Of a stretch of DNA of 64,000 nt, positions 45,021-54,656 are shown piece after piece. The notes below the pieces were generated by a model that saw only the letters and a program-made list of their open reading frames with translations, was not told where the DNA came from and searched no databases. Each line of letters starts with the position of its first letter. The stretch's first letter is position 1. The position numbers and the translations under genes were made by a program. Source of the DNA: Bacteroidaceae bacterium (GTDB lineage Bacteria > Bacteroidota > Bacteroidia > Bacteroidales > Bacteroidaceae); assembly GCA_016292045.1 (NCBI GenBank), contig JAEEZX010000018.1, positions 22,249 to 86,248 of the forward strand, in the 5' to 3' direction.

Positions 45021-46991
45021 TTACAAAATTATTTCTAGCCCCTTTTGACGAAGAGTATTAATGTAGTCATCTAAATTGCGGCTATATACAGAGGTGGGGT
45101 CTGTTGCATCTTTGATAAACTTCAAGAACCTACTAATTAAGGAAAGATATTCGTTGTACCAAGATTGGTCCTCTTTATAGTCATACAAAATATCTGCGAT
45201 AAATAGAATATGTGGAGGTACAGGAACTGTTTCTGTAGGCTTTAGCATGTTACAACAATTTCTATATACAGACTCATATCTGCTTAGCTGTACGAAAGGG
45301 ACTTCTTTTCCTGTATATATTTTAAAAATAACGAGAGCAAAGGGATAGCAATATGGATGCAAATCACCCACGACTTTATAAACATTTTTTATAATCCTAT
45401 AGAAATCCATCAATGAACAGAAGAAAAGCTTTCCTCTGTATGTACTTGTATCTCCATCTCCAGACATCTTTTCAGATAAATTTACCTGAACACCATTGAG
45501 ATTATCATGCCGATTTACGCCCGGATCTACTGACAACAAATCCATGAAAGCATAAAAGTCATTCATATATTGACGCGCCCTTTCATATAACGCTACCGGA
45601 TCTACATTAAAAGCCTTAAAACTTGAATTTTCGAACTGCAGATTAGTTTTTTGGGGCTTCGTCGTATCTTCTATGTCATCAACTTCATTAAGAACATTGC
45701 GATATCTTTTATCTACAATAACTGTCAATGAATTAGTGGCTTTTGCTTCCTTTATGGCCTGTTTTAAGTCTTCAGAATTACTAATTATTTTACTAATTTT
45801 TTCTGCATCACCTATAGGCAAAAGAATTAAATTTGGATTTGATGCTAAGAGTGCAGAAGTTTTTATTACATCATCTATTCTCTTTCGAAAATCAGATTCT
45901 GGAATTATCTCTATGGTTGATTTCTTGTAATCAATCACATTTGGATGACTAAAAAAATCCTGTAATGGATAGAGCGAAGAGAATGATATTGCAGAAAAAG
46001 ACTTCCGATCAAACTCAACCCAATAATAAGCAGAAAAACCAGTCACCACAGACAAACGCACTAAAGACACATTTACCGATAAATTAAACAAGTGTCCTGC
46101 AAGATAGTATGATATGCCTAAAAGGGTGTTAACAGTATCTGTGTCAAGTTCCTTCTTGAGTTTATCTTTAATACTTATCTTTCCTGAAGATAATGGCACG
46201 GCTTTCTTGTCTGGAACATATATCATAGAAGGCAGAGAGGCTATTGCATTAATTATGCCACCTTCTTTGTTATAATCAACATCTAAGGTTATGTCAAATG
46301 GAATTTGGGAGTCAAGTTTTACGTTGAGTGCAGATATTTGTTGCTTAACATAGGTATCGTCACCATACAATTCATCCTCAAGTGCCTTTTTACTCTCGTT
46401 ATATTCTCTTAGAAAACTCTCATTTGTCTGGGCTTCAACACATGACTGTATAGTTTCATGATACAGCTTTAATTCCTCCCAATTTGACATTCGCTCATTA
46501 AACTCTTCTTCTAATGTATCTGATACAAAAGAACTTTTCTTGGATGAATTGCGGCTCCAAAGAGAGAAAAATTTAAAATTTGCTTCTTGTTGTAAATCAT
46601 ATGCAACTTCACCTTTGCGAGGAATTGGAAGAGTAAAGGGTTCTCTTTTATATTGCTTAATTGCTAATTTATTTAGCTGATTTTCAACAGAAGTTCGACT
46701 TTTGGGACTAAGCGTTTTTTTTGACAAATATATATAGGCATTATTCCACCCCACTATGGCTTGCAACATCTCTTTTGAAACTTTGACAATTGCATCCTTA
46801 TACAAAGGACTTCGTTTGGCTGCACCATCATGAAGCGAGTACGCAGAACCATCTATAGTCAGATTGTACTCACCATCTTTAGCTAACATCACTTCGGCTC
46901 TGTGCGAGCCATAAGAACGTGTATTAAACGAAAAGGATTGGCGAATAACCATCGGAACCCCAAAAATACCTTTTTTTATTATTATCTTCAT
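45021..46991 (-). CDS. Unknown 656-residue protein at the 3' end of the TerY-P/HXS island
   Basis: I do not recognise a family. The N-terminal ~70 residues (VIRQSFSFNTRSYGSHRAEVMLAKDG, split as SFNTRSYGSHR then EVMLAKDGEYNLTIDG) look like a beta-rich domain; the middle is helical and charged with a coiled-coil-like stretch around 160-215, followed by an alpha/beta part (IPFDITLDVDYNKEGG, NPNLILLPIGDAEKISK) and a helical C-terminus. No signal peptide or membrane segment. It has its own -7 box (47011-47018), so it can be made independently of the upstream genes. Same strand and base composition as the island, hence probably functionally linked. Confidence 0.6.
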   Translation of the reverse strand: MKIIIKKGIFGVPMVIRQSFSFNTRSYGSHRAEVMLAKDGEYNLTIDGSAYSLHDGAAKRSPLYKDAIVKVSKEMLQAIVGWNNAYIYLSKKTLSPKSRTSVENQLNKLAIKQYKREPFTLPIPRKGEVAYDLQQEANFKFFSLWSRNSSKKSSFVSDTLEEEFNERMSNWEELKLYHETIQSCVEAQTNESFLREYNESKKALEDELYGDDTYVKQQISALNVKLDSQIPFDITLDVDYNKEGGIINAIASLPSMIYVPDKKAVPLSSGKISIKDKLKKELDTDTVNTLLGISYYLAGHLFNLSVNVSLVRLSVVTGFSAYYWVEFDRKSFSAISFSSLYPLQDFFSHPNVIDYKKSTIEIIPESDFRKRIDDVIKTSALLASNPNLILLPIGDAEKISKIISNSEDLKQAIKEAKATNSLTVIVDKRYRNVLNEVDDIEDTTKPQKTNLQFENSSFKAFNVDPVALYERARQYMNDFYAFMDLLSVDPGVNRHDNLNGVQVNLSEKMSGDGDTSTYRGKLFFCSLMDFYRIIKNVYKVVGDLHPYCYPFALVIFKIYTGKEVPFVQLSRYESVYRNCCNMLKPTETVPVPPHILFIADILYDYKEDQSWYNEYLSLISRFLKFIKDATDPTSVYSRNLDDYINTLRQKGLEIIL

Positions 46992-47010
46992 AGTACAGTC
47001 TATTGTTAAG

Positions 47011-47018
47011 CAAAGCTA
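47011..47018 (-). promoter_or_regulatory. Candidate -7 box for the 656-residue gene
   Basis: Minus-strand TAGCTTTG, 19 bp before the ATG at 46991. Confidence 0.5.
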
Positions 47019-47142
47019 CAATTATAAATAAATAATGAAAATAATCGCATTAGATTTCAGAGGAAAATGAGAAATAAAATACCAGATTTCATTGCACGCT
47101 TTATATTTTAATAGGGAGACCTGGAGATTTCATTATTTATAT

Positions 47143-48240
47143 TTATACGGTTACTAAGTTAATAATATTTAGCACAAATGAACAGTCAAATCCCTGGAAG
47201 ACAAGACGTTTAACATTATTCCCATCTCGTTGAACCTCCATTCCGTCAGAATATGGATTAATACCGATTATCTTGCTGTAAGGAACCTTGATGCTCCGAG
47301 TTTGTCCCATGAAAATAATATTCTTATTAGTTACATATAGACTCCCCTGCCCCATATTCTCCATATAACTTGTTTCTACAGGATGTCCTTTGAATCCACC
47401 CGTACGATATCTAACACCTTTCATAATCCTAAAAGAAAAACCGCCATAACTACCTACCATCTCCTTTTTTATCTTTTCTTGGTACATAGTAACATTATTG
47501 TAGCACCAAAGCGCATCCTCGCCTTTGGTAAGAATAATAGGTGCATTAATAACATATCGTGGGTGACGACCTGCTTGAATATCGCCGAGTATATATGACT
47601 GACCAAGTTCTTCTATTTGGGTTCCCTGCAACGAAGCAGGAAGGTTGATAAGTGAAAGTCCAAGCGTGGATACATATTCTTCAACTTTTTGTTGTTCGGC
47701 AGAAGTCATATAACCATCTTTGAGGAAATTCTTCCCTGCTTGTCCCAACATTTCATAATATACATCTTGTTCTTGCTGGTGAGAAATAGGAAGTGTGTTT
47801 ATCACCTGCTGCGAAATCTGTATAGAGCGTTGTAATGTTTTCTGATTTGTGAAATATTCTGCCATAAAACCACGTATCATTTTCTGGCATAGTCTATCAA
47901 GTGCGCCAGATGAGTTAACAGTCTGATACGATACCCCTATGTTATTTAGAAAATCTTTTACTAAGGCCAATAGAGATGAGTGAAATGGCCAATGAATGGT
48001 GTTAGTCCATTCGTCTATACATTTCCCTGATGAATTACCTATATCTTCATTGGATATAAAATTGTTTTGGGAAACGTTAGCAACAACTTTTCTCAACTCT
48101 CCAATCTGGATAGCATTCATAAAATAAGAGCGCAACGCCCCTTCTAACAATGTTATACCCTGTTTATACTTCTCTTCACATTCCTTATGAGAATGAGAGA
48201 ATAGTCCTGCGCTCTTACCACAATATTTGCATGTTCCCAT
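47143..48240 (-). CDS. Zinc-binding N-terminus plus PH-like C-terminus, unknown function
   Basis: A 365-residue protein with two recognisable ends. N-terminus: MGTCKYCGKSAGLFSHSHKEC, a small CxxC...H/C zinc site. C-terminus (~290-360): GSLYVTNKNIIFMGQTRSIKVPYSKIIGI, the pattern of bacterial PH/GRAM-like domains, which bind lipids or proteins. The middle (~40-230) is helical. I use the ATG at 48240 because it starts right at the zinc site; the TTG at 48252 is less likely. It lies 13 bp after the helicase gene, as the last gene of the main operon before a separate promoter. Confidence 0.7.
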   Translation of the reverse strand: MGTCKYCGKSAGLFSHSHKECEEKYKQGITLLEGALRSYFMNAIQIGELRKVVANVSQNNFISNEDIGNSSGKCIDEWTNTIHWPFHSSLLALVKDFLNNIGVSYQTVNSSGALDRLCQKMIRGFMAEYFTNQKTLQRSIQISQQVINTLPISHQQEQDVYYEMLGQAGKNFLKDGYMTSAEQQKVEEYVSTLGLSLINLPASLQGTQIEELGQSYILGDIQAGRHPRYVINAPIILTKGEDALWCYNNVTMYQEKIKKEMVGSYGGFSFRIMKGVRYRTGGFKGHPVETSYMENMGQGSLYVTNKNIIFMGQTRSIKVPYSKIIGINPYSDGMEVQRDGNNVKRLVFQGFDCSFVLNIINLVTV

Positions 48241-48253
48241 TGGCGTAAACAAC

Positions 48254-50059
48254 TTAAACCAATTTTACTGAAATTGTTCTGTTCTCTGTTTGATATTGCC
48301 GTTGTGGATATTTAATCACTTCGGTATATATTTCATAGATTGCATTTAGAGCGAACTTACATCCTTCTTTGGTGTAATTTTTTTGTTTGACAGTTTCTAT
48401 GATTTTCGAAAAATCATCCACTTGATATGTTGAGATTATCAAATCAACCACTTTTTGTAATTCCCAATATGCTTTTTCGTATTCTTCCAGTTCTAACAAA
48501 GCGTCAAAACTATTAAGAGCATGGAGCATATATTCTTTAGATGACGGATTAATCTCCTTTTTATCAATAAAGAGTGAGAAATTATAGCATAAAGAAGCTA
48601 TTCCTGCTTTTCTCTTCTGCGGAATGACGTTCTGGGGCTCTTTAACTTTATTGAATGTTCTTACTTTGTCAAGGAAGGTAAATATAGATTCATCCGAAAT
48701 TATATCGCTATAGGTTACAGGTTTGGTTAAATAAAGACCTTGAAGAGATTTTGCACGACTTAATGCCACATATAATTGTCCTGGAGCAAAGATATGACTA
48801 TTTAAATCTAAAATGACTTTATCGTAAGTTTGCCCTTGAGCTTTGTGAATAGTAAAAGCATAAGCTAACTTTAAAGGGAATTGCTTGGTTTTCTGTATGA
48901 AGGGTGACTTTTTCACTAATCTATGCTTTGTTTGATCATATTCCATCTCATAACGATATTCGTTCATTTGATTGAACTTATATCTATCATTAGGATTAGG
49001 GCATTTTACAATTGAATTGTCATCCAACCTAATTGTAAAATAATCACCATTAAAGTCCTCAATTGTCCCGAAATCACCATTTATATATCCCCAATACCTA
49101 CTACTTTTGCATAAAACGACCCTTGCGCCTCGTTTAAAGCGTAACTGCGAGTCATATTCAGATGGTACAATTATTTCGCAAATATCTTCATTAGAAGGCA
49201 AATCACTATGCATTAACACGACATTACCAGTACCGTCCTTTTTTTGTATTGTGTATTCAGCATCTATTGTTGTTATCTGCCCAGGAAGTCCCGACAACTT
49301 CTGGGTATTTACTTGTCGAACTTCCTCATTGGATGATGCTACATATACAGCATCATTGGGCAAAACGTCTGTTACTCGGCTGTTTATCGCATCCATTATT
49401 GATACCTTTTCTTCCGGGGTTAAAGGCTTTCTAAATGCATCCAGTATTTTAACGAAAGAAGGGTCATTTGATTGGCGGTAGGATTTATTCAATTCGAATA
49501 ATTTAATATTGGGAATCTCCTTCTGTACAATATGGCTATTAAAGAAATAAATACCGCCATATTCTTTTTGAAGATACTCCATAACAGCATCATCACTAAC
49601 TATAGGTGGAAGTTGAAACATATCACCTACTGCAACAAATGGAATACCACCAAAAGGTTTACAATTATTTAATGCTTTTTGACAAATCTGATTCATCATC
49701 TCACAAAGGTCTGCACGAACCATAGAAATCTCATCAACAATAAGCATTTTAATTCCTCTTAGGCTCATACCAAATGGGAGAAGATTAGTACTATTCAAAT
49801 TACCAGGATTTTGGTATCCTTCGTCTAAGTCATCCAATGCGCCATGGAAAAAAGAGTGAATTGTTCTAGCTCCCAGATAAAGAGAAGCTGCAAGGTTGGT
49901 TGGTGTCAGCACTTGGCAACCACGAATCTCAGATATTAGTTTCTTGATGAGATGTGTTTTTCCGCTTCCTGCCTTACCATGAATAAAGGTTATACCAGAT
50001 GGAATGGTTCTCAAATACATGAGAACATCGTCTTGAGTCGTATTTGGCATGTTTTGCAT
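48254..50059 (-). CDS. PIF1-like superfamily 1 DNA helicase
   Basis: A 601-residue SF1B helicase. Walker A IHGKAGSGKTHLIKK (28-35 core), Walker B MLIVDEISMV, motif III VAVGDMFQLPPI, ELNKSYRQ (motif IV), AYAFTIHKAQGQTYDKVIL (motif V) and LYVALSRAKSLQGLYL (motif VI). All the ATPase and helicase motifs are intact. A C-terminal ~130-residue helical extension is unlike PIF1 and is not recognised. I take the ATG at 50059, 2 bp after the hxsC stop. DNA or RNA unwinding in a defence-like operon is the simplest reading. Confidence 0.85.
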   Translation of the reverse strand: MQNMPNTTQDDVLMYLRTIPSGITFIHGKAGSGKTHLIKKLISEIRGCQVLTPTNLAASLYLGARTIHSFFHGALDDLDEGYQNPGNLNSTNLLPFGMSLRGIKMLIVDEISMVRADLCEMMNQICQKALNNCKPFGGIPFVAVGDMFQLPPIVSDDAVMEYLQKEYGGIYFFNSHIVQKEIPNIKLFELNKSYRQSNDPSFVKILDAFRKPLTPEEKVSIMDAINSRVTDVLPNDAVYVASSNEEVRQVNTQKLSGLPGQITTIDAEYTIQKKDGTGNVVLMHSDLPSNEDICEIIVPSEYDSQLRFKRGARVVLCKSSRYWGYINGDFGTIEDFNGDYFTIRLDDNSIVKCPNPNDRYKFNQMNEYRYEMEYDQTKHRLVKKSPFIQKTKQFPLKLAYAFTIHKAQGQTYDKVILDLNSHIFAPGQLYVALSRAKSLQGLYLTKPVTYSDIISDESIFTFLDKVRTFNKVKEPQNVIPQKRKAGIASLCYNFSLFIDKKEINPSSKEYMLHALNSFDALLELEEYEKAYWELQKVVDLIISTYQVDDFSKIIETVKQKNYTKEGCKFALNAIYEIYTEVIKYPQRQYQTENRTISVKLV

Positions 50060-50061
50060 AT

Positions 50062-50928
50062 TTATATCGCTTTTAGTCCTTGATAATTTCGCATTGAAGT
50101 ACCAAATAAGCCACAACATTCAAACCTGACAGAACAATCATTGCAGATGTCAAGATATCGGGTCTTCCAATCAGAAATACTCCGTGTCGCAAACCTGTGA
50201 TATTCAGTAGGTAGCAAACAAAGAGGAATATTGTATATAGCGACTGGTATATCCCAGTCGTCAAGTTCTTTAACTGCCCTACATAATTGACTGGCGTAAT
50301 CAATTGGCTCCACCCAAATAGTCTCGGCATTTTTTGATGCCCAGCCAGTATCTTCCATGCCCATAAAGGCAACCCATGAAACGAAATATAAGTTTTTGAA
50401 AATGTATTTTGCCAACTGAGGTAGCCGATAGTAATTAAGTTTGTTTATAACAATTCTCAACTCAATAAGAATACCCTCGTTAGCAAGGTTGTATATTCCA
50501 AGCATTGTTTCGTTAAAAGCGCCTTTTGCCCCAGAGATAATGTCATGGTCACGGAAGAAATCTGAATGTAAGGGAACACCTATAAAAACCTTATCCTCAC
50601 CTGCAACTTTTAGTTTATGGACAAATTCATTATCACTAAACGCACGACCATTGCTAAGCACGTGAATGTCTGTAAGTGGCAATTCTTTTCTAACCAGAGA
50701 GACGAGTTCTATAAAGCTATCTCCTGCAAGAGTTGGTTCGCCACCCGTAATACACACAACCTTTGTTTCCTTTGGAGCGGACTTAATGAGTTTAATATTC
50801 TGATTGAAACAAAAATTGAAATCATCGTCTTTTTGTGGAGGTTGGCAACACATTATACAATGATTGTTACATTGGCTTGTAACAAACAAAACGTTACTAT
50901 TGGAATCTATTTCAAATCTCTCTTTCAT
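50062..50928 (-). CDS. hxsC: His-Xaa-Ser system radical SAM protein HxsC
   Basis: Second radical-SAM enzyme of the HXS system, 288 residues. Its CX3CX2C cluster is CNNHCIMC (C20, C24, C27), followed by CITGGEPTLAG (the GGE SAM motif) and a C-terminal cysteine set YLDICNDCSVRFECCGLFGTS that resembles an auxiliary cluster site. Start ATG at 50928 overlaps the hxsB stop as ATGA. Family knowledge: HxsB and HxsC occur with HxsA and HxsD and are thought to modify HxsA; the reaction is not known to me. Confidence 0.87.
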   Translation of the reverse strand: MKERFEIDSNSNVLFVTSQCNNHCIMCCQPPQKDDDFNFCFNQNIKLIKSAPKETKVVCITGGEPTLAGDSFIELVSLVRKELPLTDIHVLSNGRAFSDNEFVHKLKVAGEDKVFIGVPLHSDFFRDHDIISGAKGAFNETMLGIYNLANEGILIELRIVINKLNYYRLPQLAKYIFKNLYFVSWVAFMGMEDTGWASKNAETIWVEPIDYASQLCRAVKELDDWDIPVAIYNIPLCLLPTEYHRFATRSISDWKTRYLDICNDCSVRFECCGLFGTSMRNYQGLKAI

Positions 50929-52325
50929 TTCACCCAACGTCTAAAAATTGGTAACACTTCATCACCTCGTTCAACAATTAAAGAAAAGAGATACTCAATA
51001 ATTGCCTTGTTTTTTTCACATACCAGCGACGTCGGTCTGAAACCATACATATCACCTTGAGTTGAATGATGACGCACAGGGTCGGCCCCACAATATACTT
51101 TTATTGGACATGAAGAACATCCAGCTAAAGCCTCATTAGCCCAAATCTTCCCCATCCTCTTTGCTACAGAACCGCAGAACACATCTTCATACTTGTCTGT
51201 CACCTTGCCCAAACGGAAAGAATAGTCATGTATTTCTGCTAACATTCTTGATTCATCTGAAGCATATACATAACCGTCGTAGTTGTAAACTATCACCGAA
51301 TTAATTGTCCCAGCAGGAGATTGTAGATCTACAAAACCCGTAGTATATGGCGTAAGCATCTTCCTTAATATTATTGAAGCATATTCTTCACGAAAAAAGA
51401 TACCATGCTTATTTATTTCTATTATATAGTCAACAGCCGTCTTGTAAAAACTGATAAATCTCTGGTTATATCTCTTCCAATCTTCATTTTGGGCAGCAAG
51501 TCCATAAGGGTTTAGGGCTCGTAAAAATATTCCATTAAAGCCATCACTTACATACTCATCAACAATTTCTTTTGGGTAATCAAGAGCCAATTCTGACGTT
51601 GTCATCAATGCAGAAACAAATTCGTTACCCAAAACAGCACGAGCCTTGTTTATTCCTGCGATAGTTTTTTCGTAACTATCTTCTCTTCCACGATTTTTAT
51701 TATGTATGTATGAAGGTCCGTCAAGTGATGTTGAAATCAGTATATTATATTGTTTGCATAGTTCCAACATATCATCAGAAAGTTTTCTGCAATTTGTGCA
51801 CAGAACATAAGTCAGCTTGCGATTCTTCTCTTTATTTATTTCTTCTGCTGTTTCTATTCCATGTCTAATCAAGTCTATTTCCAAACTTGGTTCACCACCT
51901 TGAAATTCCATCGTTAGATTAGGAGATGGAGAATGAAACATCATCTGAACTGAAGCTGTCATATCTTCTAAAGACATGGAACAATGTTTGCTCGTTTCCT
52001 CTTGACTTGAAGCCTGACAATAAATACAGTTTTGGTTGCATCGAAGGGTAAGAACAAAAATGTGTAGTGATGTTTTATCATCAAGAAATCCTTTCTTTGT
52101 TCTTAATCTTGAAGCATAAATATCAAGTAAAGATGGTAATATCTCTTCTGTAACAAAAAAATTAGATACTAACGTCTTATATAAATCCTCGTCGGATATA
52201 GAATGACTTAGTATTTTCTGCACAGTACCAATTGGGGTAATTATAAAATCCCCCAACTCGTTTATCAGAATTTCGTGGTTTAAAATTGTGATAAAATTGA
52301 ATGGTAACAATGCATATTTTCTCAT
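50925..52325 (-). CDS. hxsB: His-Xaa-Ser system radical SAM maturase HxsB
   Basis: 466-residue radical-SAM maturase with SPASM-type C-terminus. CX3CX2C is CNQNCIYC (C96, C100, C103); EFQGGEPSLE is the SAM GGE motif; the C-terminal segment CSSCPIKVYCGADPVRHH gives the SPASM cysteines. An N-terminal ~80-residue region before the core resembles leader-recognition (RRE-like) extensions found in such maturases, but this is not certain. Overlaps hxsD by 4 nt and hxsC by 4 nt, so the four hxs genes are translationally coupled. ATG at 52325. Confidence 0.9.
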   Translation of the reverse strand: MRKYALLPFNFITILNHEILINELGDFIITPIGTVQKILSHSISDEDLYKTLVSNFFVTEEILPSLLDIYASRLRTKKGFLDDKTSLHIFVLTLRCNQNCIYCQASSQEETSKHCSMSLEDMTASVQMMFHSPSPNLTMEFQGGEPSLEIDLIRHGIETAEEINKEKNRKLTYVLCTNCRKLSDDMLELCKQYNILISTSLDGPSYIHNKNRGREDSYEKTIAGINKARAVLGNEFVSALMTTSELALDYPKEIVDEYVSDGFNGIFLRALNPYGLAAQNEDWKRYNQRFISFYKTAVDYIIEINKHGIFFREEYASIILRKMLTPYTTGFVDLQSPAGTINSVIVYNYDGYVYASDESRMLAEIHDYSFRLGKVTDKYEDVFCGSVAKRMGKIWANEALAGCSSCPIKVYCGADPVRHHSTQGDMYGFRPTSLVCEKNKAIIEYLFSLIVERGDEVLPIFRRWVK

Positions 52326-52612
52326 TCTAAAATTTCCTCTTCAGTCAATTCGTCAAATTCACCAAACGCTTTTGCGTACAATATGGTTTTTATGTACTTT
52401 GTTTCTTCATCGATTTGATTACGCAATTTGTAATCGTTTAGTTTCTGATAGAATTCTAAAAGGAACTGTTTTTCGTCTTGCACTCCATCGATAGTCAATG
52501 TTTCTATAGTGCCTTGTATGGAACGTTGTATAGCATATCGAGAAGAAAACCAATATACTACTGTAGAAATACAACTATCTGAAAATATTTTTCTATCGAT
52601 CTTAAGCGTCAT
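52322..52612 (-). CDS. hxsD: His-Xaa-Ser system protein HxsD
   Basis: A 96-residue acidic protein, the small component found with HxsB and HxsC in HXS loci. The N-terminus contains the typical IDRKIFSDSCISTVVYWFS, then helices rich in Glu/Lys. No catalytic motif; probably an adaptor or recognition subunit. Its ATG overlaps the hxsA stop and its stop overlaps the hxsB start, both as 4-nt ATGA junctions. Identity rests on position and length more than on a strong motif. Confidence 0.78.
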   Translation of the reverse strand: MTLKIDRKIFSDSCISTVVYWFSSRYAIQRSIQGTIETLTIDGVQDEKQFLLEFYQKLNDYKLRNQIDEETKYIKTILYAKAFGEFDELTEEEILE

Positions 52613-53475
52613 TTCTTAAAATTCTTAAGCTTTGTTATGGTTGGAGTATCAGGAATACCCGTCACATCTAATTTATTGTATGCTTGGAACATCTTTAGTG
52701 CCATTGCAAGCTCATCATTAAATACGGCGTTGCCTGACTTATATTCCAGTTTAGAGGATTCTGGGGCATATCCGGCCGTAGTCAGTAATGTTATGAGCGT
52801 AGACACATCATATCCAGCGGTTCCTTTAGATATATCCCGAAAGCCTAATTCGATTGTTGTTTTGTTCACATCCCATGTCTGAAGCGCAACTGATGTAGTG
52901 TTATCAACAATTCCTGTTACCTTCAGCCCCGCATCCTGCTGGAAATGCTTAATTGCGGCAGAAATATTGGTGTCGCAAATAGCATAACCGGATTTCTTTG
53001 TTATAGAATTCCTTTTAAGATAATAGTTGGAAACAAGTAAGTCCACCAGTTTATCTACATCTGCTCCATAAATTCCAGCCTTAATAACACGATCGCCAAA
53101 AGAGTAAGTTGCAACCGTTTTTGTTGGCTTAGAATAAGAACTAGAAGAGCTACTAGAAGAGCTTCCAGACGAGCTACTTGAATAATGAGAGTAATGAGAA
53201 GAATGTGAACTTGAATAATGAGAAGAATGAGAAGAATGTGACCGATGACTACTATGCGATCGGTGAGCACTAACCATAGACATACGTCCCGTTGGAACTA
53301 TCTTTACCACATTCTTATATATACGGTGCTTGATTTCCTTTATTTGGTCAGTATCATCATCTTCTGGTTCAAAACTCGGAAGAAATGGGTCCTGCGCTTT
53401 GGCTTCCGTATGTATAAGTGACATAACGGAACTAAAGAGTATGGATTTAAAAATTTTCTTTGTTATCTTGCTCAT
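52609..53475 (-). CDS. hxsA: His-Xaa-Ser repeat protein HxsA
   Basis: The presumed substrate of HxsB/HxsC, 288 residues. N-terminal signal peptide (MSKITKKIFKSILFSSVMSL, cleavage near AKA). Residues 71-99 hold nine His-Xaa-Ser triplets (His 71, 74, 77, 80, 83, 86, 91, 94, 97), followed by a poly-Ser tract to ~113. After it come two peptidoglycan-binding-like modules (ISAAIKHFQQDAGLKVTG and ELAMALKMFQAYNKLDVTG). So the modified segment would lie between the export signal and a wall-binding domain. ATG overlaps the upstream stop as ATGA. Confidence 0.93.
   Translation of the reverse strand: MSKITKKIFKSILFSSVMSLIHTEAKAQDPFLPSFEPEDDDTDQIKEIKHRIYKNVVKIVPTGRMSMVSAHRSHSSHRSHSSHSSHYSSSHSSHYSHYSSSSSGSSSSSSSSSYSKPTKTVATYSFGDRVIKAGIYGADVDKLVDLLVSNYYLKRNSITKKSGYAICDTNISAAIKHFQQDAGLKVTGIVDNTTSVALQTWDVNKTTIELGFRDISKGTAGYDVSTLITLLTTAGYAPESSKLEYKSGNAVFNDELAMALKMFQAYNKLDVTGIPDTPTITKLKNFKK
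53137..53265. repeat. Low-complexity DNA encoding the HxsA His/Ser tract
   Basis: Encodes residues 71-113 of HxsA on the minus strand. GAAGAATG-type and AGAGCTACT-type motifs recur, so replication slippage could change the number of His-Xaa-Ser triplets. Confidence 0.75.
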
Positions 53476-54656
53476 AGTTCCTTGTTTTTAATAAAGTTCA
53501 ACCAATAATCGTCTGGAGATAGTTTCATAAGTTCATCCAATAGTTTCTTGCCAGCCTCATTCAATTTACCTTTATTCGCTGAAACATTTAGGATTAAGGT
53601 GTTCCTACCATTATTCACCCTATTAATGATGTCCTGTTCTACGCCATCTAACTTTTCTTGAAGACTAGCCCGGACAGAAGAAGGTATGTCAAGTTGTATA
53701 AGGCTGTTTAGAGCTTCTTTTGCCTGCAAAAGGTAAGAGTTGTCGGACTTACCTTTTTCTATTAACTTATCTGTAACCTTTTCCATCTTTTGGAAGGCAT
53801 TTTCTTTATATGAAGAACGATTAAACGCATCATAGTTTGTGTAGGCTTCTAAATAAGATGCAAATGCCTGATCGTACAAACCTGATGACACATAAGAATC
53901 ACCTTTCTGAACGGTTTGGTTAAACGTCTCTATCTTTCCTAAAGATAAGACATAAGAAATTCCATTTAATCCACCAAAGAGTATGATCGTGACAATGAGT
54001 GCAACCGTTATATAGACTTTTACTCTCAAAGAGGATGTGTCTTTGTGATGTGCCTGTAAAACTTTTTCTCTCTCTTGGATGCACCAATCTGAATCACTAG
54101 TTTTTAGCGCTTCACTCAGAATTTTTATTTTACCTTCTACAAAGGAGAGTTTTGTTAAGGCCGATGCTGGGTAATATGCTGATGTCTTAGCAGGAATAAC
54201 CAATAATGTATCTAATAATCTGCGATACTCCGTCTTCTGCGCATTTAATTCCCCTTTTAAATCAGAGATGATGTTTGTCTTATTTATGTGTTTCGCGGAA
54301 TAATCATCATTTTTATTTCCAAGAGTATATTCTGGAATGATATCGGATAAACCAAGACCATATACAATTGATGACAACAAATATGCTACAATTTCTTTTT
54401 GAAATCCAAAGTTCTGACAAATTTCTGCTGTAAATACATTTATTTTTAAGTTCCAGTCTTCTTTTACACCCAGTAATTTCTCACCATATCCGGCTTTAAG
54501 TATTGTCCGAAGAACTTGTTTTGCTGCAGGAATATCGTCGAAGGAAGCAACATCATCAAGAATGTTAGATAATCTAATGTTCTTGACGACATCACTACCG
54601 TATTGCAGAATTACCCCTTTAATGGATTCTGGCAGTATCTTATTTTGCTTCGCCAT
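53472..54656 (-). CDS. Single-span membrane protein with TPR-like C-terminus
   Basis: A 394-residue protein with a helical cytosolic N-terminus (~1-210), one transmembrane segment (VYITVALIVTIILFGGLNGI, ~217-237) and a C-terminal helical region that reads as TPR-like (GDSYVSSGLYDQAFASYLEAY, then ANKGKLNEAGKKLLDELMKL). Which side the C-terminus faces is not clear from the sequence. It overlaps PP2C by 17 nt and hxsA by 4 nt, so it links the phospho-signalling genes to the HXS genes. Possible role: membrane anchor or receptor carrying a regulated phosphosite. Family unknown to me. Confidence 0.7.
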   Translation of the reverse strand: MAKQNKILPESIKGVILQYGSDVVKNIRLSNILDDVASFDDIPAAKQVLRTILKAGYGEKLLGVKEDWNLKINVFTAEICQNFGFQKEIVAYLLSSIVYGLGLSDIIPEYTLGNKNDDYSAKHINKTNIISDLKGELNAQKTEYRRLLDTLLVIPAKTSAYYPASALTKLSFVEGKIKILSEALKTSDSDWCIQEREKVLQAHHKDTSSLRVKVYITVALIVTIILFGGLNGISYVLSLGKIETFNQTVQKGDSYVSSGLYDQAFASYLEAYTNYDAFNRSSYKENAFQKMEKVTDKLIEKGKSDNSYLLQAKEALNSLIQLDIPSSVRASLQEKLDGVEQDIINRVNNGRNTLILNVSANKGKLNEAGKKLLDELMKLSPDDYWLNFIKNKEL

